Of a stretch of DNA of 64,000 nt, positions 17,299 through 26,540 are shown in pieces. The stretch spans positions 62,001 through 126,000 of the forward strand of contig JACBFI010000004.1 of assembly GCA_013391385.1 (NCBI GenBank). The letters are read 5' to 3'. The position numbers and the translations under genes were made by a program. The DNA comes from Sediminibacterium sp. Gen4 (GTDB lineage Bacteria > Bacteroidota > Bacteroidia > Chitinophagales > Chitinophagaceae). The notes under the pieces are model-generated. The model saw nothing but the letters and a program-made list of their open reading frames with translations, searched no databases and had not been told where the DNA came from. The first letter of the stretch is position 1, and every line of letters starts with the position of its first letter.

Positions 17299-18512
17299 AT
17301 ACTAGTTTTTGTATGCAATGCTTTGTATGCGTAATAAGTACTAGCGATCATCAATAAAGCTCCTAAAAAGAATGCGGCGCCCGGAAAATAAACGGGCGCT
17401 TCTTTATGTGTAAAGTAGGCAAAGAGATTCGTCATCAAAGGTGGACCGATAATAGAAGTAGCACTCATTAAACTGGTTAATGCGCCTTGTAATTCCCCTT
17501 GTTCGTTAGGTGGTACATGACCTGATATAATGGATTGTAAGGCCGGACCTGCAATACCACCCAAACAATAAGGAATTAAAAAAACAAACATCATCCATCC
17601 TTCTGTAGCAAATGCAAAAAGTACTAAGCCAAGTGCATATAACCCTAATCCAACATAAACACTTTTTTCATTACCAATACGCGGATTGATGACACGAACC
17701 AATCCACCTTGCACTCCTCCCACCAATAATCCCACAATCCCTAAAGAAATACCGATCATTTTAGGGCTCCATCCAAAACGTTCAATATTAAAAAAGCTCC
17801 AATTACTTTGTACGGCATGTCCGGCAATATAAATTAAGATCATGGAGATGATCAATCCTGCTACAGCAGGATATTTTTTCAGTTGTAATAAAGATCCTAC
17901 CGGATTGGCTCTTCTCCATTCAAAATTTCGCCTGTTTTCTTTTGATAAAGATTCAGGTAAAACAAAATAACCATAGGCACAGTTCAGTAATGCTAAACCC
18001 GCGGCAACAAAAAACGGAACACGAGCTCCTAACTCACCCAATAACCCTCCAATCATAGGCCCGAGAATAAAACCTAGTCCGAAAGCAGCCCCTATCATTC
18101 CAAAATTCTGTGCACGATTTTCTGGCGTACTGATATCAGCGATATAAGCAGAAGCAGTTGTAAAACTGGCACCTGTAATTCCGGCAATAACTCTTCCAAT
18201 GAATAACCATCCAATAGTAGGGGCAAATGAAAGGAAAAGATAATCAATACCGAATCCTAACAAGGAGAAAAGTAATACAGGTCTACGACCGTATTTGTCA
18301 CTTAAATTACCAAGAACAGGTGCAAATAAAAATTGTACAAATGCATAAGCAAACGTAAGCCAACCACCATACTGAGAAGCCTTACTGATATCTGAAGTTT
18401 GTAAAAGGTCTTCAATGAGTTTTGGCATTACCGGAATGATCAGTCCAAGTCCGGTTACATCAATCAACAACGTAATAAAAATAAATCCAATCGCAGCTTT
18501 ACGGTTTTGCAT
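17295..18512 (-). CDS. TCR/Tet family MFS transporter
   Basis: A 405-residue, twelve-helix major facilitator of the drug:proton antiporter (DHA1) group. It has the loop 2-3 motif [14 protein letters not shown], the helix-5 region [17 protein letters not shown] and the [12 protein letters not shown] helix 1 typical of TetA-like pumps. The chromosomal setting, with no adjacent TetR repressor, argues against a mobile tetracycline-resistance gene; substrate unknown. The gene ends in TAG. Confidence 0.88.
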   Translation of the reverse strand: MQNRKAAIGFIFITLLIDVTGLGLIIPVMPKLIEDLLQTSDISKASQYGGWLTFAYAFVQFLFAPVLGNLSDKYGRRPVLLFSLLGFGIDYLFLSFAPTIGWLFIGRVIAGITGASFTTASAYIADISTPENRAQNFGMIGAAFGLGFILGPMIGGLLGELGARVPFFVAAGLALLNCAYGYFVLPESLSKENRRNFEWRRANPVGSLLQLKKYPAVAGLIISMILIYIAGHAVQSNWSFFNIERFGWSPKMIGISLGIVGLLVGGVQGGLVRVINPRIGNEKSVYVGLGLYALGLVLFAFATEGWMMFVFLIPYCLGGIAGPALQSIISGHVPPNEQGELQGALTSLMSATSIIGPPLMTNLFAYFTHKEAPVYFPGAAFFLGALLMIASTYYAYKALHTKTSI

Positions 18513-18589
18513 ACTTGCTTATTTGAAAAGGGCTTTGCAAAGTTGCCGTATTCCAGTGAAGATTGAGCAAAGATGTAAGATTTGGGTAT

Positions 18590-18618
18590 AAAAAAAGAGG
18601 AGCCCGAAAGCTCCCCTT
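18590..18618 (-). terminator. Terminator of the DUF4382 lipoprotein gene
   Basis: Stem aagaggagc / gctcccctt (18595-18603 and 18610-18618, one mismatch) with a short loop, followed on the minus strand by a run of T's. It is 20 bases downstream of the DUF4382 stop. Confidence 0.85.
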
Positions 18619-18637
18619 AACCCTTGCTCTTGAAAAC

Positions 18638-19522
18638 CTACTTCTTGAGTTCGATAACACCTACATTGGTATTCTTAGGTGCTTCAACTTTAATATTATT
18701 AATGGTAGTGTCTTTATAATTATTCGAAGCATTGATAAATAAGGAGTAAGTACCGTTTTTTAACCCCCTCATTTTAAATTCCCCGTTTTTATTCGGTAAG
18801 GCATAAGCTGTATCTGTATTATTGAACAGTGTCAATACTGCTTTTGCATCCTGAGGTTTTACTTTACCGGAAACACTGGCTGTTTTTTTCTCAACAAAGA
18901 TGTGGAAGATGGGTTTCAGGTAAAACTTGTTATTGTTTACAACAATCACTGATCTGCTGATATCAAAGTCAAGCCATAAACGAATTCTGCCGGGCAGGTA
19001 TTCTTCACACTCATTTCCTTTCAATTTGATCAGGATATAATTAGGCTTATTCTCTGGCCAGTAGAGTGGATAAGTCACACTATCTTTTACCACTGAGTTT
19101 TGTGTTCCGATTTCAATTCTGATTAAACGAATAGCACCTTTAGGAATATCTGTAGCTGCTAATAGCGTATCAACTCCATTACGCAGATTCAAAATATCAT
19201 ATACACCTGCGCGAATATTTAGGTTTGTCCATACAAGACCAGAATCTTTTCTGTTACCTAATGTAGATCCGATATAAGCACCTATGCGATCCCAGTTACA
19301 GGTATCGTTTTTACGGGTATCTTTTGTGGTATCTACCAATACCTGGACTGCTTTGATGTCTACGAATACCTGATCAAAAAAACCAGGACCATCGGTCATA
19401 TACAAACTAAAATTTTGTTTCCCTGCAGGCGCTTGTGCAGATTCAGATTTTTGACAAGATGTGATGGTAAATGCAATAGCAAATAACATCAGGGTTCCGA
19501 GTAATGCTTGTTTTGTTTTCAT
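18638..19522 (-). CDS. DUF4382 domain lipoprotein
   Basis: A 294-residue lipoprotein (lipobox ITSC, Cys about 23). It has a DUF4382 domain (about 38-190) starting with the typical FSLYMTDGPG..VFVDIKAVQV and ending WLDFDISRSVIV. A C-terminal carboxypeptidase-regulatory-like beta-sandwich (about 215-290: KVKPQDAKAVLTL, GEFKMRGLKNGTYSL) follows. DUF4382 proteins are surface or periplasmic with no known activity. It has its own terminator and is divergent from the M20 peptidase gene. Confidence 0.88.
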   Translation of the reverse strand: MKTKQALLGTLMLFAIAFTITSCQKSESAQAPAGKQNFSLYMTDGPGFFDQVFVDIKAVQVLVDTTKDTRKNDTCNWDRIGAYIGSTLGNRKDSGLVWTNLNIRAGVYDILNLRNGVDTLLAATDIPKGAIRLIRIEIGTQNSVVKDSVTYPLYWPENKPNYILIKLKGNECEEYLPGRIRLWLDFDISRSVIVVNNNKFYLKPIFHIFVEKKTASVSGKVKPQDAKAVLTLFNNTDTAYALPNKNGEFKMRGLKNGTYSLFINASNNYKDTTINNIKVEAPKNTNVGVIELKK

Positions 19523-19700
19523 GTGTGCTTGTTTTTAGCGTAGCATTCAATCATCGGCTTTCAATCTGTTTTTTGATTAGAGACAAAAAGAATGCCTAGT
19601 GTGTACTAAGGTTTTGTTAAAGGATATTTTATAGTTATGTATCGACATAAAATGGCTGTTTACCTGCTGGTATCATTTTTCTCTATAAAAGTTTTGGTAA

Positions 19701-19729
19701 ATCAGTTGGCTTTGTAAAAGCCAACTGAT
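19701..19729. promoter_or_regulatory. Perfect 13-bp-arm hairpin between divergent genes
   Basis: atcagttggcttt, gta, aaagccaactgat: 13-base perfect arms with a 3-base loop, in the 278-base gap between the DUF4382 gene (minus) and the M20 peptidase gene (plus). No proper T-run follows on either strand, so it may be an operator or an mRNA 5' structure rather than a terminator. The rest of the gap is AT-rich with no coding sequence visible. Confidence 0.55.
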
Positions 19730-19800
19730 CAGTTACTTGGCCAAATTCCTGTATCAGATGTCCGAAATCTCATTAACTTGGTCTTCATCAAATGAGTTAC

Positions 19801-21099
19801 ATGAAAAAGATACCAGCTTTAGTTATTGCGTTGCTTCTGATCCAAAAAATTTTTTCGCAAGGGCTTTCCGATACGGAAATCAAGATCATAAATTGGGTAA
19901 AATCGAATCGGATAACCGCTGAAAAGTTGTTAGAAGAGACGGTTAATATTAATAGTGGCACATTTAATATTCCCGGTGTTAAAAAAACGGGAGAAGTTTT
20001 TAGCAGAGAATTACAAAAAGCGGGTTTACAAACGGAATGGGTAACATTACCTGATTCATTAAAAAGAGCAGGACACCTGGTTGCTTCCAGAAAAGGTAAT
20101 AAAGGAAAAAAGATCTTTATTATCGGGCATCTGGATACCGTTTTTGAACCGGATATGCCTTTTACACCCTATACCAAAATCAATGACTCAACAGCCACAG
20201 GTCAGGGTGTGAACGATATGAAGGGAGGTGATGTAGTGGTGGTAATGGCATTACAGGCATTGGAATCTTTGGGTTTATTAGAGAATACTTCTATTGTAGT
20301 ATACTTTACCGGGGATGAAGAAGAGTCTGGCAAACCCACCAGTATTAGTCGCGCCGATTTTATAGAGCGAGCAAAAGCTGCTGATGTTGCACTTGGATTT
20401 GAAACAGCACAAGGCATGAATACAATCGCTATTGGCAGACGTGGTTTTAGCAGTTGGAAATTAGAGGTGACAGCTAAAACCGGACATTCTGCCGGTGTTT
20501 TTGGACAAGGTTCGGGTTATGGAGCCATTTATGAATCAGCGCGTATTTTGAATGCATTTCGGGAAAATTTATCCAATGAAAAATACCTGACTTTCAATCC
20601 GGGTATCATTGCTGGTGGATCGGAAATGCAATATGATCACACACAAATAAAAGCATCTGTATTGGGTAAGACCAATATTATTTCGCCTTCAGTAATTGTA
20701 GAAGGTGACCTTCGTTTTCTGACTGAACAACAAAGAGAAAATGCCCGTGAAAAAATGCGGGCGATTGTTTCAAAAGAAAATTTAAATGGCACTAAAGCCA
20801 AGATTTCCTTTACAGATGGTATTCCGGCAATGGAACCAACCAAAGGTAATGATGCTTTGAGATTATGGGTGGATAAGGTTTCACGTGATATGGGCTTAGG
20901 ACCTGCTAACGCCGGCGACCCCGGATCAAGAGGTGCAGGTGATATTTCCTATGTAGCAAAATATGTAGACTGTATTGATGGACTGGGCGCTTCTGGTAAA
21001 GGAGCACATGCGGTTGGCGAGACCATCAACCTTAATGATCTACCGCTTTTAATACAACGTGCTGCAATATTAATTTATCGTCTTACACAAGCTCAATAA
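19801..21099 (+). CDS. M20 family metallopeptidase (glutamate carboxypeptidase-like), exported
   Basis: A 432-residue protein with a signal peptide (MKKIPALVIALLLIQKIFSQ). The M20 fold shows zinc-site motifs: IIGHLDTVFEP (His/Asp about 115), GVNDMKGGDVV (bridging Asp), GDEEESG (catalytic and metal Glu) and a C-terminal AHAVGE. The dimerisation domain lies between about 215 and 325. The match to the glutamate carboxypeptidase/CPG2 branch suggests removal of C-terminal acidic residues or amide hydrolysis; substrate is inferred. ATG at 19801 is chosen over 19792 because it begins the signal sequence. The NIPSNAP gene follows 6 bases later, in the same operon. Confidence 0.9.
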   Translation: MKKIPALVIALLLIQKIFSQGLSDTEIKIINWVKSNRITAEKLLEETVNINSGTFNIPGVKKTGEVFSRELQKAGLQTEWVTLPDSLKRAGHLVASRKGNKGKKIFIIGHLDTVFEPDMPFTPYTKINDSTATGQGVNDMKGGDVVVVMALQALESLGLLENTSIVVYFTGDEEESGKPTSISRADFIERAKAADVALGFETAQGMNTIAIGRRGFSSWKLEVTAKTGHSAGVFGQGSGYGAIYESARILNAFRENLSNEKYLTFNPGIIAGGSEMQYDHTQIKASVLGKTNIISPSVIVEGDLRFLTEQQRENAREKMRAIVSKENLNGTKAKISFTDGIPAMEPTKGNDALRLWVDKVSRDMGLGPANAGDPGSRGAGDISYVAKYVDCIDGLGASGKGAHAVGETINLNDLPLLIQRAAILIYRLTQAQ

Positions 21100-21105
21100 T
21101 TATTT

Positions 21106-21876
21106 ATGAATAAGAAATGGATATTCATTTGTTTGTTGCTATTGACTTTTACAGGGCATACTCAATCGAAAAGAGACTATTATCTGATCAGAGTGTATCA
21201 CTGTAAAAATGAGGAGCAATTAACCAGAACAGAAACATTTATTGAAAAAGCTTGGAAGCCGGCTGCTAAAAGATACGGCATTACTCAAGTTGGAGTATTC
21301 AAGCCCATCGCCAATGATACAGCAGTTATTAAAAAGTTATACCTGTTGATCCCAGCTCTTTCAACAGACTATTTGTATCAACTTGAAGATCGTATGATAA
21401 GTGATGCAAGATTTCAGGAAGATGGTGCTGCATATATACAGACCAAACATGATAACCCGACCTATGAACGTTTCGAGACCATTGTATTGCGAGCATTTTC
21501 TGATATGCCCCATTTAGAAGCCCCTACTTTGAAAAATCCGGCCCAGATGCGGGTGTATGAATTGAGAAGCTATGAATCGGCTTCAGAAAAGATCTATCGC
21601 AAAAAAGTTGAGATGTTCAATGAAGGAGGTGAGATCAAACTATTTAAGCGATTAAACTTCAATGCCGTTTTTTATGGCGAAGTATTGAGCGGTTCCCGAA
21701 TGCCTAATCTCATGTACATGACCAGTTTTGAAAATATGAATGACCGTAACGAGCATTGGAAAAATTTTAGTGCTGATCCGGAATGGAAAAGACTCTCTTC
21801 TATGCCTGAATATCAAAATACAGTAAGTAAAATTGACATTGTGTTTTTAACACCCACGCAGTATTCTGATCTTTAA
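21106..21876 (+). CDS. NIPSNAP family protein, exported
   Basis: A 256-residue protein with a signal peptide (MNKKWIFICLLLLTFTGHTQ) and two ferredoxin-like dimeric alpha-beta barrel repeats. The second begins with the family-typical MRVYELRSYES (about 150) and ends in EWKRLSSMPEYQNTVSKID. The biochemical role of bacterial NIPSNAP proteins is unknown. It is the last gene of the M20 operon and is followed directly by a strong bidirectional terminator. Confidence 0.87.
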   Translation: MNKKWIFICLLLLTFTGHTQSKRDYYLIRVYHCKNEEQLTRTETFIEKAWKPAAKRYGITQVGVFKPIANDTAVIKKLYLLIPALSTDYLYQLEDRMISDARFQEDGAAYIQTKHDNPTYERFETIVLRAFSDMPHLEAPTLKNPAQMRVYELRSYESASEKIYRKKVEMFNEGGEIKLFKRLNFNAVFYGEVLSGSRMPNLMYMTSFENMNDRNEHWKNFSADPEWKRLSSMPEYQNTVSKIDIVFLTPTQYSDL

Positions 21877-21880
21877 ATAA

Positions 21881-21912
21881 GAATAGCCTGATAATCTACT
21901 ATCAGGCTATTC
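21881..21912. terminator. Bidirectional terminator between convergent genes
   Basis: A perfect 13-bp stem (gaatagcctgata / tatcaggctattc) with a 6-base loop, followed by a T-rich stretch on the plus strand and A/T-rich sequence on the other. It separates the NIPSNAP gene from the convergent secreted-protein gene, so it can serve both. Confidence 0.88.
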
Positions 21913-21920
21913 TTTCATTT

Positions 21921-22478
21921 TTATTGGCAATTATTGTATTGTTCTATCAGTTTGGTTACTTGGGTGTAATCAAATTGTCCAGATTTAATATTGCTGATCA
22001 CAGCACTGCAATCTGCACATAGATTTATGATCACATCATTAAAATTCTTTTTTGATAGCCAATTCAGTTGTGCATCAGTTTTTAACTGAAGATAATAGTC
22101 GCCTGATTTTCCTTCTGCGGTAGATACAGTCACCATTTCAGCACCATTGTATAAAAGTTTACCGCTGTTATCAGTAACGCGGATATAGAGTATGGCTTTA
22201 CTGCCGGTTGTTACAACTTTATAAAAATCGTTTGCGTAGGAAACGTATCGGATTCCATTGATGGAAAATTCAGATAGTTCAGCGGGTGAATACAATTTCT
22301 TATTGCCGGAAGCATTGGTAAATAAAATATTCCCCTTTTTCTGTAACTGGTCTTTGATGGTTCCTTCCAGCACTTCATTAGAAGCAGTGATGACTGAGCC
22401 TTTGGTATCTGTTTGTGCAGACATGAATAATGGTAACATACCAAATAGAATGGCGATGTAAACGGATGCTTTTTTCAT
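21921..22478 (-). CDS. Hypothetical secreted protein under predicted TetR control
   Basis: A 185-residue protein with a signal peptide (cut after LFMSAQ, about residue 22). The mature part is mostly beta: GSVITASNEVLEGTIKDQ, then INGIRYVSYANDFYKVV, and a C-terminal part with two Cys (NLCADC). The opening resembles the short beta-repeat seen in many Bacteroidota exported proteins of unknown function; I assign no family. The palindrome at 22502-22521 lies about 24 bases upstream of its ATG and matches the one upstream of the adjacent TetR gene, so the regulator probably represses it. Confidence 0.7.
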   Translation of the reverse strand: MKKASVYIAILFGMLPLFMSAQTDTKGSVITASNEVLEGTIKDQLQKKGNILFTNASGNKKLYSPAELSEFSINGIRYVSYANDFYKVVTTGSKAILYIRVTDNSGKLLYNGAEMVTVSTAEGKSGDYYLQLKTDAQLNWLSKKNFNDVIINLCADCSAVISNIKSGQFDYTQVTKLIEQYNNCQ

Positions 22479-22501
22479 GGTTTTGATTTTAGTTAATTAA
22501 T

Positions 22502-22521
22502 TACTTACTAATAAGTAAGTA
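22502..22521. promoter_or_regulatory. Predicted TetR operator upstream of the secreted-protein gene
   Basis: Inverted arms TACTTACT / AGTAAGTA with a 4-base spacer (aata). The ACTTACT-N4-AGTAAGT core is identical to the palindrome upstream of the TetR gene. It sits 24 bases before the ATG at 22478, where a bound repressor would block transcription. Confidence 0.75.
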
Positions 22522-22537
22522 TTTGGTGTAAAAAAAT

Positions 22538-23110
22538 TTATCCTTTGAGTTGACGAATGATCGCCCGCTTTATTGTATCATAATCTTTTTTCCCGGTGAT
22601 TCTGGCCAATTGAACACCTGCTGCTAAATTCGTCATAACGAGTAATGTTTGGGTTCTGGGTGTTTCACTAAACTGAAATTCACCTGAACGTTTTCCCGCT
22701 GCCAGGGTTTCCTCTACCATTTTCAAAACCATCGTCACAAGTTGATGTACTTTTTCTTTCACAGACTCAGGTAGGGTATTATAATCAGATGCAATAGAAC
22801 CGATGATACAAATGCTGTTAGCATCCACCAAAATAGAATATCGTTCTATAAATTTTTCCATTGCGAAAGTTGCACTGGCATTCAACTGAACCAACTGCTT
22901 CTTCAACAATTGATACTGATCAATGTATTGATCAAGTACTTCTGCCAGCAAATCCTCTTTACCTCTGAAATGATAATGAACCGCCGCATTCTTGATTTGC
23001 AATTGTTCGGATATATCCGCATAACTAAATGCATTATATCCATGACTCTTGATCAATTGGGTTCCAATGCGAACAATTGCTTCTCGGGTATCGGTATGAC
23101 GAGCTGCCAT
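22538..23110 (-). CDS. TetR/AcrR family transcriptional regulator
   Basis: A 190-residue one-component repressor. The N-terminal helix-turn-helix (about 8-55) includes IVRIGTQLIKSHGYNAFSYA, ISEQLQIKNAAVHYHFRGKE and the recognition-helix YHF motif. The remaining helical domain (about 60-190) would bind an unknown ligand and dimerise. Family members bind short palindromes; two copies of ACTTACT-N4-AGTAAGT flank this gene, one before its own start and one before the next gene downstream. This suggests autorepression plus control of the secreted protein. Confidence 0.92.
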   Translation of the reverse strand: MAARHTDTREAIVRIGTQLIKSHGYNAFSYADISEQLQIKNAAVHYHFRGKEDLLAEVLDQYIDQYQLLKKQLVQLNASATFAMEKFIERYSILVDANSICIIGSIASDYNTLPESVKEKVHQLVTMVLKMVEETLAAGKRSGEFQFSETPRTQTLLVMTNLAAGVQLARITGKKDYDTIKRAIIRQLKG

Positions 23111-23124
23111 GACTTAAAGTTAAG

Positions 23125-23150
23125 AATAACTTACTAAATAGTAAGTTATT
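23125..23150. promoter_or_regulatory. Predicted TetR autoregulatory operator
   Basis: Perfect 11-base arms AATAACTTACT / AGTAAGTTATT with a 4-base spacer (aaat), 15 bases upstream of the TetR start codon. The core is identical to that of the operator at 22502-22521. Confidence 0.8.
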
Positions 23151-23177
23151 TGATCTAAAAATGATGAATGGTGCATT

Positions 23178-23690
23178 TTATTGTTTTTTCTTCTCTTTCA
23201 AATATTGCATAAAACGCACAAAATTATACCCAAGATGCAGTGCATCAATGACTTGTGCAATTCTATCAGCCTGTAATGATGGTGACTTCACAGCAACTAC
23301 CCACTTACTATAATAATTTCTTTGCGACAACGGCAACTGCTCAAAAAATGCTTTTGCCTGAGGTTCATCTACCAGACAAACCGCCAAGGCATAGGAAATT
23401 TCCGGCTGGGCATGATCGACCGTTAAGGACAAATTCACCATCGCTCCTTTTCGTTTGCCAATTGCTTTTCGCATGCTGGCATTAACGGGTAAAATAAAGG
23501 AACCATCGCCCATGGGCATTACGGCTACAGCTTTAATAGCATGTGAATCAATTTTACCTTTTACCCGGAAGGTTTTCCGGCTTCCCGGTCTTAATACTTC
23601 AGCGATATCCTGTGGGATCAGAATATAAGTCCAGCCCGACTTCTCTCCTTTCTCATCGAATTGTTGTAGTGAAGTTGTATAGCTGGTCAT
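23178..23690 (-). CDS. YdeI/OmpD-associated family protein with DUF1905 domain
   Basis: A 170-residue cytoplasmic protein. The N-terminal DUF1905 beta-barrel (about 15-95) includes GWTYILIPQDIAEVL, FRVKGKIDSHAI and the glycine-rich KAIGKRKGAMVNLSL. A C-terminal bacteriocin-protection/YdeI-like helical part follows, with FFEQLPLSQRNYYSKWV and the Lys-rich end. YdeI-type proteins have been linked to peptide resistance in enterobacteria, but no activity is established here. ATG at 23690 is preferred to a TTG/ATG six codons upstream. Confidence 0.8.
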   Translation of the reverse strand: MTSYTTSLQQFDEKGEKSGWTYILIPQDIAEVLRPGSRKTFRVKGKIDSHAIKAVAVMPMGDGSFILPVNASMRKAIGKRKGAMVNLSLTVDHAQPEISYALAVCLVDEPQAKAFFEQLPLSQRNYYSKWVVAVKSPSLQADRIAQVIDALHLGYNFVRFMQYLKEKKKQ

Positions 23691-23733
23691 AGCACTTACA
23701 AAATACAAAAGAAGCTGGGATTTTGGTTACGTC

Positions 23734-23761
23734 TAATGGTCAATGGTCCATAGTCCATGGT
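23734..23761. repeat. Four-unit heptamer array next to the clpB terminator
   Basis: Four consecutive 7-base units: taatggt, caatggt, ccatagt, ccatggt. The array ends directly against the clpB terminator hairpin. The same array-plus-hairpin pair recurs downstream of ssb (43648-43726). Confidence 0.75.
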
Positions 23762-23800
23762 AAAAGAAGGAGGCTGTACCAAAACTTTGATACAGCCTCT
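23761..23800 (-). terminator. Terminator of clpB
   Basis: Stem gaggctgta / tacagcctc (23770-23778 and 23791-23799), extendable inward by caaa/tttg, followed on the minus strand by CTTCTTTT. It lies 6 bases after the clpB stop codon. Confidence 0.82.
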
Positions 23801-23805
23801 TTGCA

Positions 23806-26409
23806 TTAATCCTCATTTCTAAATACCACTACCCCATCAAATGCATCAATCAATACTTTTTGTGATTTGTCGATCTCGCCTGCCAGGATTTTTTTACTCA
23901 ATGCATTAACGATCTGCTTTTGTATCAACCGCTTCAATGGTCTTGCGCCCATTTGAGGGTCATATCCTTGTTCACTCAAAAATTCTAATAAATATTCACT
24001 GAACTCTAATCGAATCCCGGTTTCTGCGACCATTTTCTTTAATCCATCCAACTGTATTTTCACAATACCCATGATTTGCTTTTTCTGCAATGGACTAAAC
24101 ATAATAATCTCATCTACACGATTCAGGAACTCTGGTCGAATTGTTTTACGCAACAGATCCATGACCTCATGTTTTGCACGTTCTGTTGCCTCTGCAATAT
24201 TTTCCTCGCGAACACCATCAAAAGCATCTTGAATCAAATGACTCCCGATATTACTGGTCATGATGATGATGGTATTTTTAAAATTCACGGTTCTTCCTTT
24301 ATTATCCGTTAAATGTCCGTCATCCAATACCTGTAATAATACATTCCAAACATCAGGATGTGCTTTTTCAATCTCATCCAGCAACACTACACTATAGGGT
24401 TTTCTTCTTACTGCTTCTGTTAATTGTCCACCTTCATCATAGCCCACATAACCCGGAGGAGCCCCTACCAATCGTGAAACCGTATGTTTTTCCTGATACT
24501 CACTCATATCAATTCTTGTCATCAGGTGTTCATCATCAAATAAATAGGCTGCCAATGCTTTTGCCAATTCTGTTTTACCTACGCCGGTAGTACCTAGAAA
24601 TATAAATGATCCAATAGGTTTACGTGGGTCCTGTAGTCCTGCTCTACTTCTTCTCACCGCATCGGCTACCGCAGTTATGGCTTCTTCTTGTCCAACTACA
24701 CGTTGATGTAACTCCTCTTCTAGGTGCAATAATTTTTCTCTTTCACTTTGCATCATCTTAGCCACGGGAATACCGGTAGCTTTTGCAATATTCTCTGCAA
24801 TGTCTTCCGCATCTACTTCCTCTTTCATCAATCGCCGACTTTGTTCGCCTAGTTGATTCAACTGATCCGTATAATCTGCTATCACAGCCTCCTGTTCTTT
24901 GATCTTTCCATAACGTATCTCTGCTACTTTTCCATAGTCTCCATTTCTTTCCGCTTGTTCTGCTTCTAGTTTCAGAGTTTCAATACCTGCTTTTGCCTGT
25001 TGTATTTTATCTACGATCTCTTTCTCATTTTTCCACTTAGCCTTAAGAGTATCTCTTTGTACACTCAGGTTACTAATTTCAATATTGAGCTCTTTTAGTT
25101 TTTCTTCATCATCTTCGCGCTTGATAGCCTCTCGTTCAATCTCTAGTTGACGAATTTGTCTTTCAAGTGTATCCAACTCCTCGGGCATGGAATTCATTTC
25201 CAGCCGAAGTTTGGCTGCACTTTCATCGATGAGATCAATGGCTTTATCGGGAAGAAAACGATCCGTGATATAACGATTGGATAATTCTACAGCTGCAATG
25301 ATCGCTTCATCCTTAATACGAACATGATGGTGTGTTTCATAACGATCTTTTAAGCCACGAAGAATAGAAATAGCATCTTCAATACCGGGTTCTTCAATCA
25401 TCACTTTTTGGAAACGACGTTCCAATGCTTTATCCTTCTCAAAATATTTTTGGTATTCATTTAAGGTAGTGGCTCCGATGGCTCTCAACTCTCCGCGAGC
25501 CAGTGCAGGTTTTAAAATATTAGCAGCATCCATCGCTCCTTCTCCGCCTCCTGCTCCAACCAATGTATGGATTTCATCAATAAATAAAATAATCTCTCCG
25601 TCACTGGCTGCTACTTCTTTGACTACCCCTTTCAATCTTTCTTCAAATTCTCCCTTGTATTTAGCACCTGCAATCAGCTGCCCCATATCCAATGTAAAGA
25701 TGATCTTAGACTTCAAATTTTCGGGAACATCACCGTTGATGATCCTCATGGCAAGTCCTTCTGCAATAGCAGTCTTACCCACACCGGGCTCACCTACTAA
25801 AATCGGATTGTTTTTACTTCTGCGTGATAAAATATGGAGTGTTCTTCTGATTTCTTCATCGCGTCCAATAACCGGATCCAATTTTCCTTGTCTTGCTGCC
25901 TCATTTAGATTACGGGCATATTTATTTAAGACATTAAATTGTGTTTCCTGTGTTTGTGACTGGATACTCTCCCCCTTTCTCAGGTCTTTAATTGCTGTTT
26001 TTAATCCTTTCTCAGTAAGACCCGCATCTTTAAGTGCTTTAGCAGTATTATCATTGATCTGAAGTAAAGCCAACATCAAATGTTCTGGACTGATGAATTC
26101 ATCACCAAACTCCTTTAACTGTGCATTTGCTTTCAAAAAAACGGTATTGAGGTCACGGCTGATGGTTTGTGCCGGTTCTCCGGATTGGTTTTTGGGTAAT
26201 CGTGCGAATGCTTCTTCCAGCTTTGTTTCTAAAAGAGGAATGGCCACATTATTTTTTTTCAATAAAAAAGCGATTGGACTTTCTTTATCGGCGATTAATG
26301 CTTTTAGTAAATGTTCCGTTTCAATAGACGGATGATTGGCATTGAAAGCCAGCTGTTGAGCAGCTTGAATGGTTTCCTGTGCTTTAATAGTATAATTGTT
26401 AACGTTCAT
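23806..26409 (-). CDS. clpB: ATP-dependent chaperone ClpB
   Basis: An 867-residue AAA+ hexameric disaggregase that works with DnaK to extract proteins from aggregates. It has an N-terminal Clp repeat domain (1-145) and AAA domain 1 with Walker A GEPGVGKTAIAEG (about 206). The long ClpB-specific coiled-coil middle domain (about 405-525) follows, then AAA domain 2 with Walker A GTTGVGKTELAKAL (about 605), and the C-terminal D2-small domain. The coiled coil separates it from ClpA/ClpC. It is monocistronic, with a terminator immediately downstream. No inverted repeat of CIRCE type was seen in the 131-base upstream gap. Confidence 0.97.
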   Translation of the reverse strand: MNVNNYTIKAQETIQAAQQLAFNANHPSIETEHLLKALIADKESPIAFLLKKNNVAIPLLETKLEEAFARLPKNQSGEPAQTISRDLNTVFLKANAQLKEFGDEFISPEHLMLALLQINDNTAKALKDAGLTEKGLKTAIKDLRKGESIQSQTQETQFNVLNKYARNLNEAARQGKLDPVIGRDEEIRRTLHILSRRSKNNPILVGEPGVGKTAIAEGLAMRIINGDVPENLKSKIIFTLDMGQLIAGAKYKGEFEERLKGVVKEVAASDGEIILFIDEIHTLVGAGGGEGAMDAANILKPALARGELRAIGATTLNEYQKYFEKDKALERRFQKVMIEEPGIEDAISILRGLKDRYETHHHVRIKDEAIIAAVELSNRYITDRFLPDKAIDLIDESAAKLRLEMNSMPEELDTLERQIRQLEIEREAIKREDDEEKLKELNIEISNLSVQRDTLKAKWKNEKEIVDKIQQAKAGIETLKLEAEQAERNGDYGKVAEIRYGKIKEQEAVIADYTDQLNQLGEQSRRLMKEEVDAEDIAENIAKATGIPVAKMMQSEREKLLHLEEELHQRVVGQEEAITAVADAVRRSRAGLQDPRKPIGSFIFLGTTGVGKTELAKALAAYLFDDEHLMTRIDMSEYQEKHTVSRLVGAPPGYVGYDEGGQLTEAVRRKPYSVVLLDEIEKAHPDVWNVLLQVLDDGHLTDNKGRTVNFKNTIIIMTSNIGSHLIQDAFDGVREENIAEATERAKHEVMDLLRKTIRPEFLNRVDEIIMFSPLQKKQIMGIVKIQLDGLKKMVAETGIRLEFSEYLLEFLSEQGYDPQMGARPLKRLIQKQIVNALSKKILAGEIDKSQKVLIDAFDGVVVFRNED

Positions 26410-26540
26410 ATTCGTGTATTTGCTATAATTAATGGTATTTGGAAGAATTTTGATCAGTCTTCACAAATGAATTCCTAATTTGTACACAAAAATTGTTCTA
26501 CTATTTTTTTTAGTGAATAAAACCATGAAATTCTGAAATT

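Noticed and set aside
17295-18512. Mobile tetracycline-resistance determinant
   Set aside because: TCR/Tet-type MFS pumps are common chromosomal genes; no TetR repressor, integrase or insertion sequence is adjacent, and base composition is like the neighbours.
25469-26062. 197-codon open frame opposite clpB
   Set aside because: Antisense to the conserved AAA domain 1; no motif and typical shadow composition.
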